From positions 1 through 64,000 of the forward strand of contig JBGRQE010000009.1 in NCBI GenBank assembly GCA_041725955.1: a DNA stretch of 64,000 nt. The letters are read 5' to 3'. A program made the position numbers and the translations under genes. Below, in pieces: positions 8,474-17,218 of this stretch. This DNA comes from JBGRPZ01 sp041725955 (lineage in GTDB: Bacteria > Bacteroidota > Bacteroidia > Bacteroidales > JBGRPZ01). Under the pieces are notes generated by a model. It was given only the letters and a program-made list of their open reading frames with translations, did no database searches and was not told where the DNA came from. Numbering within the stretch: the first letter of the stretch is position 1; each line of letters opens with the position of its first letter.

Positions 8474-9783
8474 TATTTATTATCTTTCACGTAAATGTTA
8501 TTATCGTCTTTTTTATTTGAATCGTTTACAAAGGTAAGCTTGAAACCGGCTTTTTCAAGGTCTTTCCAGAAGTTTGGGTATGATTTTGATACAACTTGAG
8601 GTTGATTTATACAAATCTTATTATATATCAATGCTAATGGGGCTAAACACATTGCCATCCTATGGTCATTGTAGGTATCAAACTCAATATTACTATTGTC
8701 ACTTTCTTTAAACTGTAAGTGATAACATCCTTTTTCGGATTCAATTAAGGATACTCCAATTTTTGCTAATTCGTTTTCAAGAGCTTTTATTCTGTCAGTT
8801 TCTTTATAGTGCAAGCTTTGAAGACCAGTAAAACAATTGTTTGTTTTTAAAGCGGCACTTGTGCAAATAACTGTTTGTCCTAAATCAGGAGTGTTTATGA
8901 AATCAATGTCCATGGATGAATCAATATCTTTTTGATTGTATTTTAATTCAAGACCTTGATCAGAAAAATTAGAATCTATACCGAAAAGATTAAATATTTC
9001 AGTTATCTTCTTATCACCTTGAAAACTATTTTCTTTTAAACCTAAAAGTGAAATATTTGATTCCTTGTTTATTGCTGCAATTTCAAACCAATAAGAAGCA
9101 GAAGACCAATCACCACCAATGGATAGTTTGTTGGGTCTAATCATTTGACATGGAACATATATACTGTTGTCTTGTTCTTTAACAGTAATACCAAAGTGCT
9201 TTAAAAGTTCAATTGTCATTTTTATGTAAGGCGTAGAAACTTTTTTTCCCTTTAAAAATAGCTTTAAGCCTTCAGGAAGCTTTGCTCCTATAAGTAAAAG
9301 TGCAGAAATGAATTGTGAACTAATGCTTGGATCAATTTCAATAGCGCCTCCATTAAGAGGTTTTCCTGTAATCTTTATAGGTAAAAAACCATTTTGATTT
9401 ATATATTCAATTTTTGCACCTATTGTTTTTAATGCTTCAACAAGAGGTTTCATTGGCCTTTCTCGCATAGACTCATCACCTGTAAGTAACCATTTGCCAG
9501 GTGTTATAGCTAAATAAGGTGTAAGAAAACGTGCAGCTGTTCCTGCATTTTTTATATCTATAATTAAAGGAATTTTTGAGTCTGTGTATAGGTCAATGTT
9601 ATTCAGGTGTTTTTCAATAATCTTTGTGTCGTCAGAGTCAGATAAGTTATCTAGTACAATGTTGCCTAAACATAAATGTTTAATAATAAGAGCTCTGTTA
9701 CTTTCGCTTTTACTGCCCGTTATATTAATTTTAATATTTATGTTTTTTTGCGGCTTTTCTATAATTAGCTTACAATTGTCCAT
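8473..9783 (-). CDS. aroA: 3-phosphoshikimate 1-carboxyvinyltransferase (EPSP synthase)
   Basis: AroA transfers the enolpyruvyl group of PEP to shikimate-3-phosphate. Recognisable parts are GSKSESNRAL near residue 25, NAGTAARFLTPYLA, GDESMRERPMKPLVEAL, SSQFISALL, and DHRMAMCLAPLAL near the C terminus. The open frame runs upstream to 9855, but that extension passes through a perfect inverted repeat. MDNCKLIIEKPQ at 9783 begins where family members begin, so I place the start there, giving 436 residues, a normal length. It lies between aroB and the lutA-like gene in a minus-strand operon. Confidence 0.95.
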   Translation of the reverse strand: MDNCKLIIEKPQKNINIKINITGSKSESNRALIIKHLCLGNIVLDNLSDSDDTKIIEKHLNNIDLYTDSKIPLIIDIKNAGTAARFLTPYLAITPGKWLLTGDESMRERPMKPLVEALKTIGAKIEYINQNGFLPIKITGKPLNGGAIEIDPSISSQFISALLLIGAKLPEGLKLFLKGKKVSTPYIKMTIELLKHFGITVKEQDNSIYVPCQMIRPNKLSIGGDWSSASYWFEIAAINKESNISLLGLKENSFQGDKKITEIFNLFGIDSNFSDQGLELKYNQKDIDSSMDIDFINTPDLGQTVICTSAALKTNNCFTGLQSLHYKETDRIKALENELAKIGVSLIESEKGCYHLQFKESDNSNIEFDTYNDHRMAMCLAPLALIYNKICINQPQVVSKSYPNFWKDLEKAGFKLTFVNDSNKKDDNNIYVKDNK

Positions 9784-9830
9784 AACTGTAATTTTAACAA
9801 GATTTTTAGCAAAAAATAAAGATGTAGATG

Positions 9831-9868
9831 ATAGCTTTCTTTCTTTTGAAAGCAAGAAAGAAAGCTAT
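9831..9868 (-). repeat. Perfect 15-bp inverted repeat between aroB and aroA
   Basis: ATAGCTTTCTTTCTT (9831-9845) and AAGAAAGAAAGCTAT (9854-9868) are exact reverse complements around an 8-base loop. On the minus-strand transcript the hairpin falls six bases after the aroB stop and about 48 bases before the aroA ATG. There is no immediate T run after it, so it looks like an intercistronic mRNA hairpin (processing, stability or partial attenuation) rather than a full terminator. Confidence 0.8.
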
Positions 9869-9873
9869 TTGTT

Positions 9874-10941
9874 TTACAAAGACTGATATATCTCTAATGC
9901 TTTTTTTATGGTGGATGTATCAACGGGATGGTCGATAATGGTTTCACCAAAATCTTTTATTAAGGAAAAGTTTAGATTACCATGACTGTTTTTTTTGTCA
10001 TGTTTTAGTAGGTCAATGATTTGAGAATGTTCTTTGTCTGTAAATTTGATTGAAGGGAAAATCTGAAGTATTTTTTTATTTATTACTTTAAAGTCAATTT
10101 TATGTATTTCTAATAGTTCGGAAATTATATTTGCAATAACCATTCCATGAGAAATGGCTTCTCCATGAGAAATAGAGTTATTGTTTTTCAACTTTACACT
10201 TTCTATCGCATGACCTACAGTATGTCCGTAATTAAGGGATTTCCGTAATCCTTTTTCTGAAAAATCATTATCAACGATTTCAAGTTTGACTTGCATGATT
10301 TCAGTAATTAAATCAGGGTAGTCAAATATTTTTTCAGCAGGAGTTTGTATAAGCTTAGTCCATAAAGCATTACTATTTAAAATGCTGTGTTTTATGGCTT
10401 CACCATATCCTGATAGTAAATCCTTTGTTTTTAGAGTTTTTAAATATTTAGGAAAAATGAAAGTAGCATCAGCATTTACAAAACTTCCAATCTGGTTTTT
10501 TAGATTATCCAGATTGATACCTGTTTTACCACCTACAGATGCATCAATTTGACCTAAAAGACTTGTAGGGACATTTATAAAAGAAATTCCTCTTTTAAAT
10601 GTTGAAGCAATAAATCCTCCGAGATCAGAAATTATACCTCCTCCAAGGTTTATTAATAAGCTTTTTCTGTCTGCTTCAAGTTCGGTAAGTGTATACCAAA
10701 GCTGAGCAGCCGTTTCTAATGTTTTACTATTTTCTCCACTTTCAATTTCAATAACTTCAGCATTTCCTAATACTGGACAACTACAAATTAGTATTGGTAA
10801 GCAATGAGTATGTGTGTGTTCATCAACGAGGATGAAGACTTTCGAAAAAGAGCCATTGGAAATAAATTTTGAGAGACTAATGTAGTTTTCTTCTCCGATA
10901 TATATATTATATTTTTCTAATAACTTATTGTTTACTTGCAT
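9874..10941 (-). CDS. aroB: 3-dehydroquinate synthase
   Basis: AroB converts DAHP to 3-dehydroquinate using NAD and a divalent metal. It has the family core GGGIISDLGGFIASTFKRGI followed by VPTSLLGQIDASVGGKTGIN. It also has the metal-binding GYGEAIKHSI and the histidine pairs NYGHTVGHAIE and SHGEAISHGM. At 355 residues it is full length. The gene starts seven bases after the ald stop codon and precedes aroA, so two shikimate-pathway enzymes are made from one transcript. Confidence 0.96.
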   Translation of the reverse strand: MQVNNKLLEKYNIYIGEENYISLSKFISNGSFSKVFILVDEHTHTHCLPILICSCPVLGNAEVIEIESGENSKTLETAAQLWYTLTELEADRKSLLINLGGGIISDLGGFIASTFKRGISFINVPTSLLGQIDASVGGKTGINLDNLKNQIGSFVNADATFIFPKYLKTLKTKDLLSGYGEAIKHSILNSNALWTKLIQTPAEKIFDYPDLITEIMQVKLEIVDNDFSEKGLRKSLNYGHTVGHAIESVKLKNNNSISHGEAISHGMVIANIISELLEIHKIDFKVINKKILQIFPSIKFTDKEHSQIIDLLKHDKKNSHGNLNFSLIKDFGETIIDHPVDTSTIKKALEIYQSL

Positions 10942-10948
10942 GATGAAA

Positions 10949-12172
10949 TTATTGATAGGCCGCCATTAATAAATCAATGTCTTGATATGGCAAATTATAG
11001 TGATCTCCGATAAATTTGTTTGTGTTTATCCCAGATAAAATATAAACCCCTTTACTGAGCCAGTAATTGTGTCTTAAAGAAGGAAGCACACCTCCGTTTT
11101 GGTGGATTTTTTTCAGTATTGGACCGAAAATATTACTGAAAGCTTTGGATGCAGTATGAGGAACTCCAGATGCAATGTTTGGAACACAATAATGAGTTAT
11201 TCCATGTTTTACGAATACTGGATTCAATATATTGGTGCGTTTTGATGTTTCAAAGAAACCTCCCTGGTCAATACTTACATCTATGATTATCGATTTCTTC
11301 CTCATTTTTTTTATAAGCGATTCGTGGATAATACATGGAGAAGTACCTGCAGCAACATATTTTGCAGAAATAACAACATCTGCTTGTAAGATAGCTTTTT
11401 CGAGGGTGCTTTTTTCCATTACGGAAGTAAATATATGAGACCCAAGTTTTTCTTGAATTCTCCTTAAATGTGTAATTGATTTATCAAATACTTTTACCAT
11501 AGCACCTAGTCCGGCAGCTGTTCTTGCGGCATATTCACCTACGGTTCCTGCTCCGATTATTACGATTTCAGATGGTGAAATTCCAGGAAATCCTCCAAGT
11601 AAAATACCTTTCCCGTACTCTGGATGAGCTAAATATTCAGCAGCAATAAATATGGTTGTATTGCCAATAATTTCACTCATTGTTCTTACAAGAGGGAATG
11701 CATTTCTGTTTTCTTGAATATATTCAAATGCCAGAGCTGTGATTTTTTTCTTTATGAGTTTTTCAAAGTATACCCGTTTCTGAATAGGTAGATTAAGGGA
11801 ACTGATTAGACATTTCCCTTTTGGAATTAACTCAAGCTCTTCCTCTGTTGGAGGTGCAATTTTTAGAATTATATCCGATTGAAAAACCTCTTCATTAGAT
11901 CGAATAATATTTGCCCCATAATTACTGTACTGTTGATCGCTAAATCCTGCAGTTTTTCCTGCTCCTTCTTCAACTTTTACTTGTATTCCATTATTGACCA
12001 ATACTCCTGTTGCTTCAGGAGTTAAGGCGATTCTGTTTTCATAGGGAGATTGTTCTCTTGGAATTCCCAAACTATGATTGCTTTTTGATTTTCGCTTTTC
12101 AAGAGTTTCTTCTTGAGGGATTAATTCACCTAAGTATTTTGATCTTAAATTTTCAGGAATACTTTCGCTCAT
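10949..12172 (-). CDS. ald: Alanine dehydrogenase
   Basis: The 407-residue protein carries the alanine dehydrogenase/PNT N-terminal domain (IPREQSPYENRIALTPEATGVLV), a lysine-containing KIAPPTEEEL stretch, and a Rossmann NAD-binding core (IVIIGAGTVGEYAARTAAGLGA at about 202-223). It ends in the VPNIASGVPHTASKAFSN segment. The enzyme interconverts L-alanine and pyruvate plus ammonium with NAD. An N-terminal extension of about 35 residues before the conserved domain is seen in Bacteroidota homologues as far as I recall. It sits between tsaE (16-base gap) and aroB (7-base gap). Confidence 0.92.
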   Translation of the reverse strand: MSESIPENLRSKYLGELIPQEETLEKRKSKSNHSLGIPREQSPYENRIALTPEATGVLVNNGIQVKVEEGAGKTAGFSDQQYSNYGANIIRSNEEVFQSDIILKIAPPTEEELELIPKGKCLISSLNLPIQKRVYFEKLIKKKITALAFEYIQENRNAFPLVRTMSEIIGNTTIFIAAEYLAHPEYGKGILLGGFPGISPSEIVIIGAGTVGEYAARTAAGLGAMVKVFDKSITHLRRIQEKLGSHIFTSVMEKSTLEKAILQADVVISAKYVAAGTSPCIIHESLIKKMRKKSIIIDVSIDQGGFFETSKRTNILNPVFVKHGITHYCVPNIASGVPHTASKAFSNIFGPILKKIHQNGGVLPSLRHNYWLSKGVYILSGINTNKFIGDHYNLPYQDIDLLMAAYQ

Positions 12173-12188
12173 GATTTTAGAAGTTATT

Positions 12189-12623
12189 TCACTGGTGATT
12201 TATTTGATAACTTATCTTTCTGTTATGATTTTCTTTGTTTTCAGTAATATAAATGTTTACGATATTTTCTGGTAAAAGTTGCTCGATTAATTCAGGCCAT
12301 TCAAGAAAGCAATAGCTATCTGAGTATAGGTAATCTTCATATCCAATATCATAAACTTCTTCAAGTTTTTTTATTCGATAGAAATCAAAATGAAATATAG
12401 ATTCTCCTTCAGTAGTGTGATATTCGTTTACTAACGAAAAAGTTGGGCTATTTACAGTATCTGTAACATCTAATTCCTTACACAGAGCTTTTATAAAAGT
12501 AGTTTTTCCAACGCCCATTTCACCGAAAAAAGCAAAGACCCTTTGGTCAGGGACTTTGCTTAAAATTATCTTTGCAGCCTTATCTAAATCTTCTAGATTT
12601 TGGATAATAATATCTTGTTTCAT
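12189..12623 (-). CDS. tsaE: tRNA threonylcarbamoyladenosine biosynthesis ATPase TsaE
   Basis: TsaE is the ATPase that supports the TsaB-TsaD complex in making t6A37 on ANN-decoding tRNAs. The 144-residue protein has Walker A GEMGVGKTT at residues 34-42 and the family motifs VNSPTFSLVNEY and FHFDFYRIKKLEEVYDIGYEDY. It also has CFLEWPELIEQLLPEN, which provides the Walker B-like and Trp landmarks. It starts five bases after porX, so translation is probably coupled. No other t6A gene is in the window. Confidence 0.95.
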   Translation of the reverse strand: MKQDIIIQNLEDLDKAAKIILSKVPDQRVFAFFGEMGVGKTTFIKALCKELDVTDTVNSPTFSLVNEYHTTEGESIFHFDFYRIKKLEEVYDIGYEDYLYSDSYCFLEWPELIEQLLPENIVNIYITENKENHNRKISYQINHQ

Positions 12624-12628
12624 AATTA

Positions 12629-14185
12629 TTATTTGCTTCTTAAAGTTATTATTGGAATCAAAATTTCTTCCATTGAAATACCTCCATGCTGGAAAGTATT
12701 TTTATAATAGTTTGCGTAGTAATTATAATTATTTGGGTATGCAAAGAAATCATTTTTTTTACAAAAAACATAAGCTGTGCTTACATTTGCTCGAGGCATA
12801 AATATATGGTCGGGGTTTTTTACTTCAAAAACTTCTTTTTTATTATAATTTAGACTTTTACCGAATTTATATCTGAGGTTTGTATTTGTATTTCTATCTC
12901 CTAAGATTTTGACTGGATTTTGAACCCTTACACTACCATGATCTGTAGTGATGATTAAATTTACATCTTTTTGAGCTATGTACTTGATTATATCAAATAA
13001 GCTTGAGTGTTCAAACCATGATAACATTAGAGAACGGTATGCAGGTTCATCGTCAGCAAGCTCTCTGATAATCTCCATCTCGGTTCGTGCATGACTTAAA
13101 AGATCAACAAAATTGTAAACGATTACATTCAGTTTTGAATTCAGAAGATTGGGTAAGTTGTCTACAAGTCTTCTTCCTGCATTTAAGTTTAATACCTTAT
13201 TGTAGGTGTAGCGAATGTCTTTTCCAAATCTCTTAAGCTGTTCGCCCAGTAGTTCTTCTTCATATTGGTTTTTCGTACCTTCTTCACTTTCAGAAATCCA
13301 ATATTTTGGATATTTTTTTTGAATCTCCAAAGGCATCAATCCAGAAAATAATGCATTTCTTGCGTACTGAGTTGTTGTGGGAAGAATAGAAAAATAAATA
13401 TTATCATCACTAACTCTAAAGTACTCTTCAATTTTGGGTTGAATAGCTTTCCATTGATCATATCTAAGATTATCAATCAATAGCACGAAAGTAGAGCGGT
13501 CGGATTCTTCAACTACAGGTAGTATTTTTTCTCTTAATAGAGTATGCGATAAAATAGGGCGGTCTTCTTCATGACCATTAATCCAATCAATATAATTTCT
13601 TTCGTAATATTTTGCAAAAACAGTATTGGCCTCTTCTTTTTGCATTTTCAGAATTTCTGTAACTCCATCGTCATTAGACTGCTCAAGTTCCAGTTCCCAG
13701 TGGGTGATTTTTTTATAAACATCAATCCATTCAGAGTGGTGTAAGTTATTGGTTAATTCCATGCCAATATTACGGAATTCTCTTTGGTAGTTGTGAGTGG
13801 TTTTTTCACTTACCAGCTTTTTATTTTCGAGATTCTTTTTTAGCGAAAGAAGAATTTGGTTTGGGTTAACAGGTTTAATTAGATAATCATTGATTTTGCC
13901 TCCTATTGCATCTTCCATAATTTGCTCCTCTTCACTTTTTGTAATCATTACAACAGGAAGATTAGGATACAATTTCTTTATTTGTTCTAATGTTTCTAAG
14001 CCCGTGATTCCTGGCATATTTTCATCCAGGAAAATTATGTCAAAATGTTCAGTTTTTACTAAATCTAAAGCTTCATCCCCATTATTTGCAGTTGAAAGAT
14101 CATAGCCTTTTTTCTCAAGAAACAGAATGTGGGGTTTCAACAAATCAATTTCGTCGTCTGCCCATAATATTTTAATTTTTTCCAT
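12629..14185 (-). CDS. porX: PorX: response regulator with PglZ phosphatase domain
   Basis: Residues 1-120 are a CheY-like receiver with the acidic pair Asp10/Asp11, phosphoacceptor Asp54 (FLDENMPG), the switch Thr in VVMITKS and KPVNP. A helical linker leads to a PglZ/alkaline-phosphatase-fold domain (about 200-518) with metal-binding features in FVLLIDNLRYDQW and ITTDHGSVRVQNP. This architecture and length match PorX, the response regulator that, with kinase PorY and sigma factor SigP, controls T9SS genes. It heads an operon with tsaE, ald, aroB, aroA and the lutA-like gene. PorY and the T9SS core are not in this window, but a T9SS cargo is encoded at 51673. Confidence 0.93.
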   Translation of the reverse strand: MEKIKILWADDEIDLLKPHILFLEKKGYDLSTANNGDEALDLVKTEHFDIIFLDENMPGITGLETLEQIKKLYPNLPVVMITKSEEEQIMEDAIGGKINDYLIKPVNPNQILLSLKKNLENKKLVSEKTTHNYQREFRNIGMELTNNLHHSEWIDVYKKITHWELELEQSNDDGVTEILKMQKEEANTVFAKYYERNYIDWINGHEEDRPILSHTLLREKILPVVEESDRSTFVLLIDNLRYDQWKAIQPKIEEYFRVSDDNIYFSILPTTTQYARNALFSGLMPLEIQKKYPKYWISESEEGTKNQYEEELLGEQLKRFGKDIRYTYNKVLNLNAGRRLVDNLPNLLNSKLNVIVYNFVDLLSHARTEMEIIRELADDEPAYRSLMLSWFEHSSLFDIIKYIAQKDVNLIITTDHGSVRVQNPVKILGDRNTNTNLRYKFGKSLNYNKKEVFEVKNPDHIFMPRANVSTAYVFCKKNDFFAYPNNYNYYANYYKNTFQHGGISMEEILIPIITLRSK

Positions 14186-14603
14186 AAGATTACAAAGATT
14201 ACTTTGGTTGGAAACAAAAAATTATTAACTAACTTAGTTTATTACATGTTAAGCCATTAGATGTGAAAAACACAATCTAATTTGGTTATTACATAAAAGA
14301 GTAAAAATGGAGCATAAATGGATTTAGAAAAAAATTTTTCAGTTAATAATGTCTAAGAATTAAAATTTTTGATTTTAATCTTTCTGCGTAAAAGTAATAC
14401 CAAAATTTTAGCCTGTCAAGGAATTTTTATAATGTTTAACTTTGTATATGTTCAATGTATTGTTATATGGCTCTTCATTTTCATATTAAAAGCTAATGTT
14501 TTATGGATTATTAAAATTATTTATTTTAACCAAGCTGAAGAAATGAATCTATCTGTAAGCAAATAGAATCCTTTATACTAATTACTAACGAAATATAAAT
14601 TAA
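14186..14603. other. Divergent intergenic region between porX and the HD gene
   Basis: About 420 AT-rich bases hold the promoters of both flanking genes. A TAACTTTG at 14437-14444 fits the -7 consensus on the plus strand, but no good -33 box is at the right spacing. A 65-codon open frame at 14369-14566 has no convincing start or composition and is not called. No RNA gene seen. Confidence 0.5.
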
Positions 14604-15839
14604 ATGATTACTGGTTATAGTAAGCGCAAGATATTAAATGATCCAATTTATGGGTTTATAAAATTTCCGTTTGAGATAATATATCAAATAATGGATCATC
14701 CATGGTTTCAGCGTTTACGAAGAATTAAACAAACTGGCCTTACATCTTTGGTTTATCCCGGAGCAAATCATTCAAGATTTCAACATTCATTGGGAGCAAT
14801 GCATTTAATGCAAGAAGCTATTAAGGTTTTACGTATTAAAGGACATTCTATTAATAAGGAAGAGGAACGAGGAGCTTTGATCGCTATCATGTTGCATGAT
14901 ATTGGCCATGGACCATTTTCTCATAGTCTTGAGAACTCAATAGTTGATAAGCTTTCTCATGAAGATCTATCCGAAATTTTTATGCAGTTTTTTAATGAAA
15001 TATTTAGAAATGAACTTGATTTAGCTTTAGAGATATTTAAAGATAAGTACAGTAAGAAATTTTTACATCAATTGGTAAGTAGCCAATTAGATGTTGATCG
15101 TTTGGACTATCTGAAAAGAGATAGTTTTTATACAGGAGTTGTAGAGGGAACTGTTAATGCAGATAGAATTATTTCTATGCTCGAGTTAGCAGAAGGTGAA
15201 TTAGCTGTGGAGAGTAAAGGGATTTATAGCGTAGAACAATTTATAATAGCTAGAAGATTAATGTACTGGCAGGTATATCTGCACAAAGCTGTTATTGCTT
15301 CAGAGTATTTGTTGGTTAGTATTCTGAAAAGAGCAAAGTTTTTGGTTGAAACAGGTGTTAAGGTATGGAGTACTCCATCATTGTCTTTTTTCTTGACAAA
15401 CCAATTAGAGAAAAAGGATTTTAATGAACAGAAAGTTTTGCAAAGATTTAGTGAATTGGATGATTATGATGTTTTGGCTTCAATAAAAGTTTGGGCTTCT
15501 CATAAAGATAAAGTTTTGTCTTATTTGGCAAAAAGTATTATTAACAGAAGTTTAGGAGCCATAGAATTGCGAGATGAGAGTTTTAGTGAAGAAGATATTG
15601 ATAAATATAGGAAGAAAACTATGCAGATATTAGGATTTACTCGTGATGAGGTTGATTATGTCGTAATCAACGATTTTACATTTAATTTGGCTTATAATCC
15701 GAATCTTGGAAGAATCAATATTTTAAACAAAAAAGGAATAACCAAAGATATTTCATTGGCTTCAGATCAGTTAAATATCTCTGTATTATCAAATCCTGTA
15801 ACTAAGAGTTTTCTAATTTATCCAAAAGAAATTAGATAA
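14604..15839 (+). CDS. HD-domain phosphohydrolase (dNTPase-like)
   Basis: The 411-residue protein belongs to the HD family that includes dGTPases, SAMHD1-like enzymes and Bacillus YwfO. Metal ligands include His in YPGANHSRFQHSLG, the HD pair at His98-Asp99 in MLHDIGHGPFSHSLE, and a distal Asp in SQLDVDRLDYLKRDS. The substrate is most likely a (deoxy)nucleoside triphosphate, by family. It is monocistronic, 240 bases before lpxD. The start at 14604 gives the usual short N terminus before NDPIYGFI. Confidence 0.9.
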   Translation: MITGYSKRKILNDPIYGFIKFPFEIIYQIMDHPWFQRLRRIKQTGLTSLVYPGANHSRFQHSLGAMHLMQEAIKVLRIKGHSINKEEERGALIAIMLHDIGHGPFSHSLENSIVDKLSHEDLSEIFMQFFNEIFRNELDLALEIFKDKYSKKFLHQLVSSQLDVDRLDYLKRDSFYTGVVEGTVNADRIISMLELAEGELAVESKGIYSVEQFIIARRLMYWQVYLHKAVIASEYLLVSILKRAKFLVETGVKVWSTPSLSFFLTNQLEKKDFNEQKVLQRFSELDDYDVLASIKVWASHKDKVLSYLAKSIINRSLGAIELRDESFSEEDIDKYRKKTMQILGFTRDEVDYVVINDFTFNLAYNPNLGRINILNKKGITKDISLASDQLNISVLSNPVTKSFLIYPKEIR

Positions 15840-16095
15840 ATTTAAATTCATGACTTTATATATCATTCAAATAAAAGGATGCGTTCTTTAAGCAGAATAA
15901 TTTTCAAATCGGTTTTTATAAAAAGTTTGGTAAACATTTTGTTTGTCTTTATTTAAGCAGGTTTGGATAAATAATTTTCTGAATTATATTTGTTCTTTTG
16001 TTTTTGAACTTAGAAGTATAAATATATAGCATGCTATTTATAAGTGTTTTTTAAAAAAAATAATAAATTGCAGCTTTTTGAAAGATATTAAATTC

Positions 16096-17136
16096 ATGAA
16101 TTTTACCGCACTACAAATTGCAGAAGTACTTAATGGTTCTGTGGACGGGAATTCTGATGTTGAGGTATGGAAACTTGCCAAGATAGAAGAAGGAGAACCT
16201 GGAGGACTTAGTTTTTTGTCTAATCCAAAATACGAAACACATATTTATAGCACCAATGCTTCTGTTGTTATCGTAAATAAAGATTTTAAACCTTCTTCAG
16301 AAGTAAAAGCCACTTTGATAAGAGTAGATGATGCATATGCTTCATTTACAAAGCTATTAACTATTTATAGTGAATATCAGCTAAGCTCAAAAGAAGGAAT
16401 CTGCGAAAATGCATTTATTGAAGATTCAGCTGAAATAGCTAGTGAAGTTTATGTTGGAGAACTTGCCTACATAGGTAAGAATGTAAAAATTGCTAAAGGA
16501 GTAAAAATCTATCCTCAAGTTTATATTGGAGATGGAGCTGAAATTGGTGAGAATACTGTGCTTTATGCAGGAGTAAAAATTTATCACCATTGTATAGTTG
16601 GAAATGATTGTATCCTGCATTCAGGATCTGTAATTGGTGCAGATGGCTTTGGTTTCTCTCCTAATTCTGACGGTACCTACAATAAAATTCCTCAAATTGG
16701 AAATGTAATTATTGAGGACAATGTTGAAATTGGAGCTAATTCAACTGTCGACCGTGCCACAATGGGATCTACTGTTATTCGTAAAGGAGCAAAAATTGAT
16801 AATCTCATTCAGATTGCTCACAATTGCGAAATTGGAGAAAATACGGTTATGGCTGCTCAAGCAGGAGTTAGTGGATCTACAAAAATAGGGAAAAATGTTA
16901 CTGTTGCTGGTCAGGCAGGTATTGTTGGACACTTGAAAATTGCAGATAGAGTTATCATTGCAGCCCAATCTGGAGTTACTACAAATATTAATAAAGAAGG
17001 TCATGTTGTATTAGGTTCTCCTGCTATGGATATTAATCGTTACAAGAAGTCTTTTGTACATTTTAGGAATCTTGAAAAATTGGTAAATAAAGTAAATGAA
17101 TTGGAAAGAAAAATCGAAGAATTGAGTAAAAATTAA
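16096..17136 (+). CDS. lpxD: UDP-3-O-(3-hydroxyacyl)glucosamine N-acyltransferase
   Basis: LpxD adds the second, N-linked acyl chain in lipid A synthesis. The N-terminal uridine-binding domain (about 1-95, GGLSFLSNPKYE) is followed by a left-handed beta-helix made of hexapeptide repeats. The catalytic His is at about 242 in IQIAHNCEIG, and a C-terminal helix ends the protein. The open frame reaches a TTG at 16078, but the ATG at 16096 (MNFTALQIAEVL) matches the family N terminus, giving 346 residues. It begins the lpx cluster, 82 bases before lpxC. Confidence 0.94.
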   Translation: MNFTALQIAEVLNGSVDGNSDVEVWKLAKIEEGEPGGLSFLSNPKYETHIYSTNASVVIVNKDFKPSSEVKATLIRVDDAYASFTKLLTIYSEYQLSSKEGICENAFIEDSAEIASEVYVGELAYIGKNVKIAKGVKIYPQVYIGDGAEIGENTVLYAGVKIYHHCIVGNDCILHSGSVIGADGFGFSPNSDGTYNKIPQIGNVIIEDNVEIGANSTVDRATMGSTVIRKGAKIDNLIQIAHNCEIGENTVMAAQAGVSGSTKIGKNVTVAGQAGIVGHLKIADRVIIAAQSGVTTNINKEGHVVLGSPAMDINRYKKSFVHFRNLEKLVNKVNELERKIEELSKN

Positions 17137-17176
17137 CTCTTAAATAGCATAAAAGTTAAAAAGAATTTAAAATTCT

Positions 17177-17184
17177 TACCTTTG
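17177..17184 (+). promoter_or_regulatory. Probable -7 box upstream of lpxC
   Basis: TACCTTTG is an exact TAnnTTTG match 35 bases before the lpxC ATG. The -33 position holds only AT-rich sequence with a partial GTTA, so this could be a secondary promoter allowing lpxC-fabZ-lpxA expression apart from lpxD. Confidence 0.45.
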
Positions 17185-17218
17185 TCTCGATTTGAATTGA
17201 AGAATTACCTGATTAAAA

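Noticed and set aside
9784..9855. N-terminal extension of aroA
   Set aside because: It reads through the intercistronic hairpin and has no counterpart in EPSP synthases.
14369..14566. 65-codon open frame before the HD gene
   Set aside because: Unusual hydrophobic composition, no credible start or ribosome site, no recognisable family.
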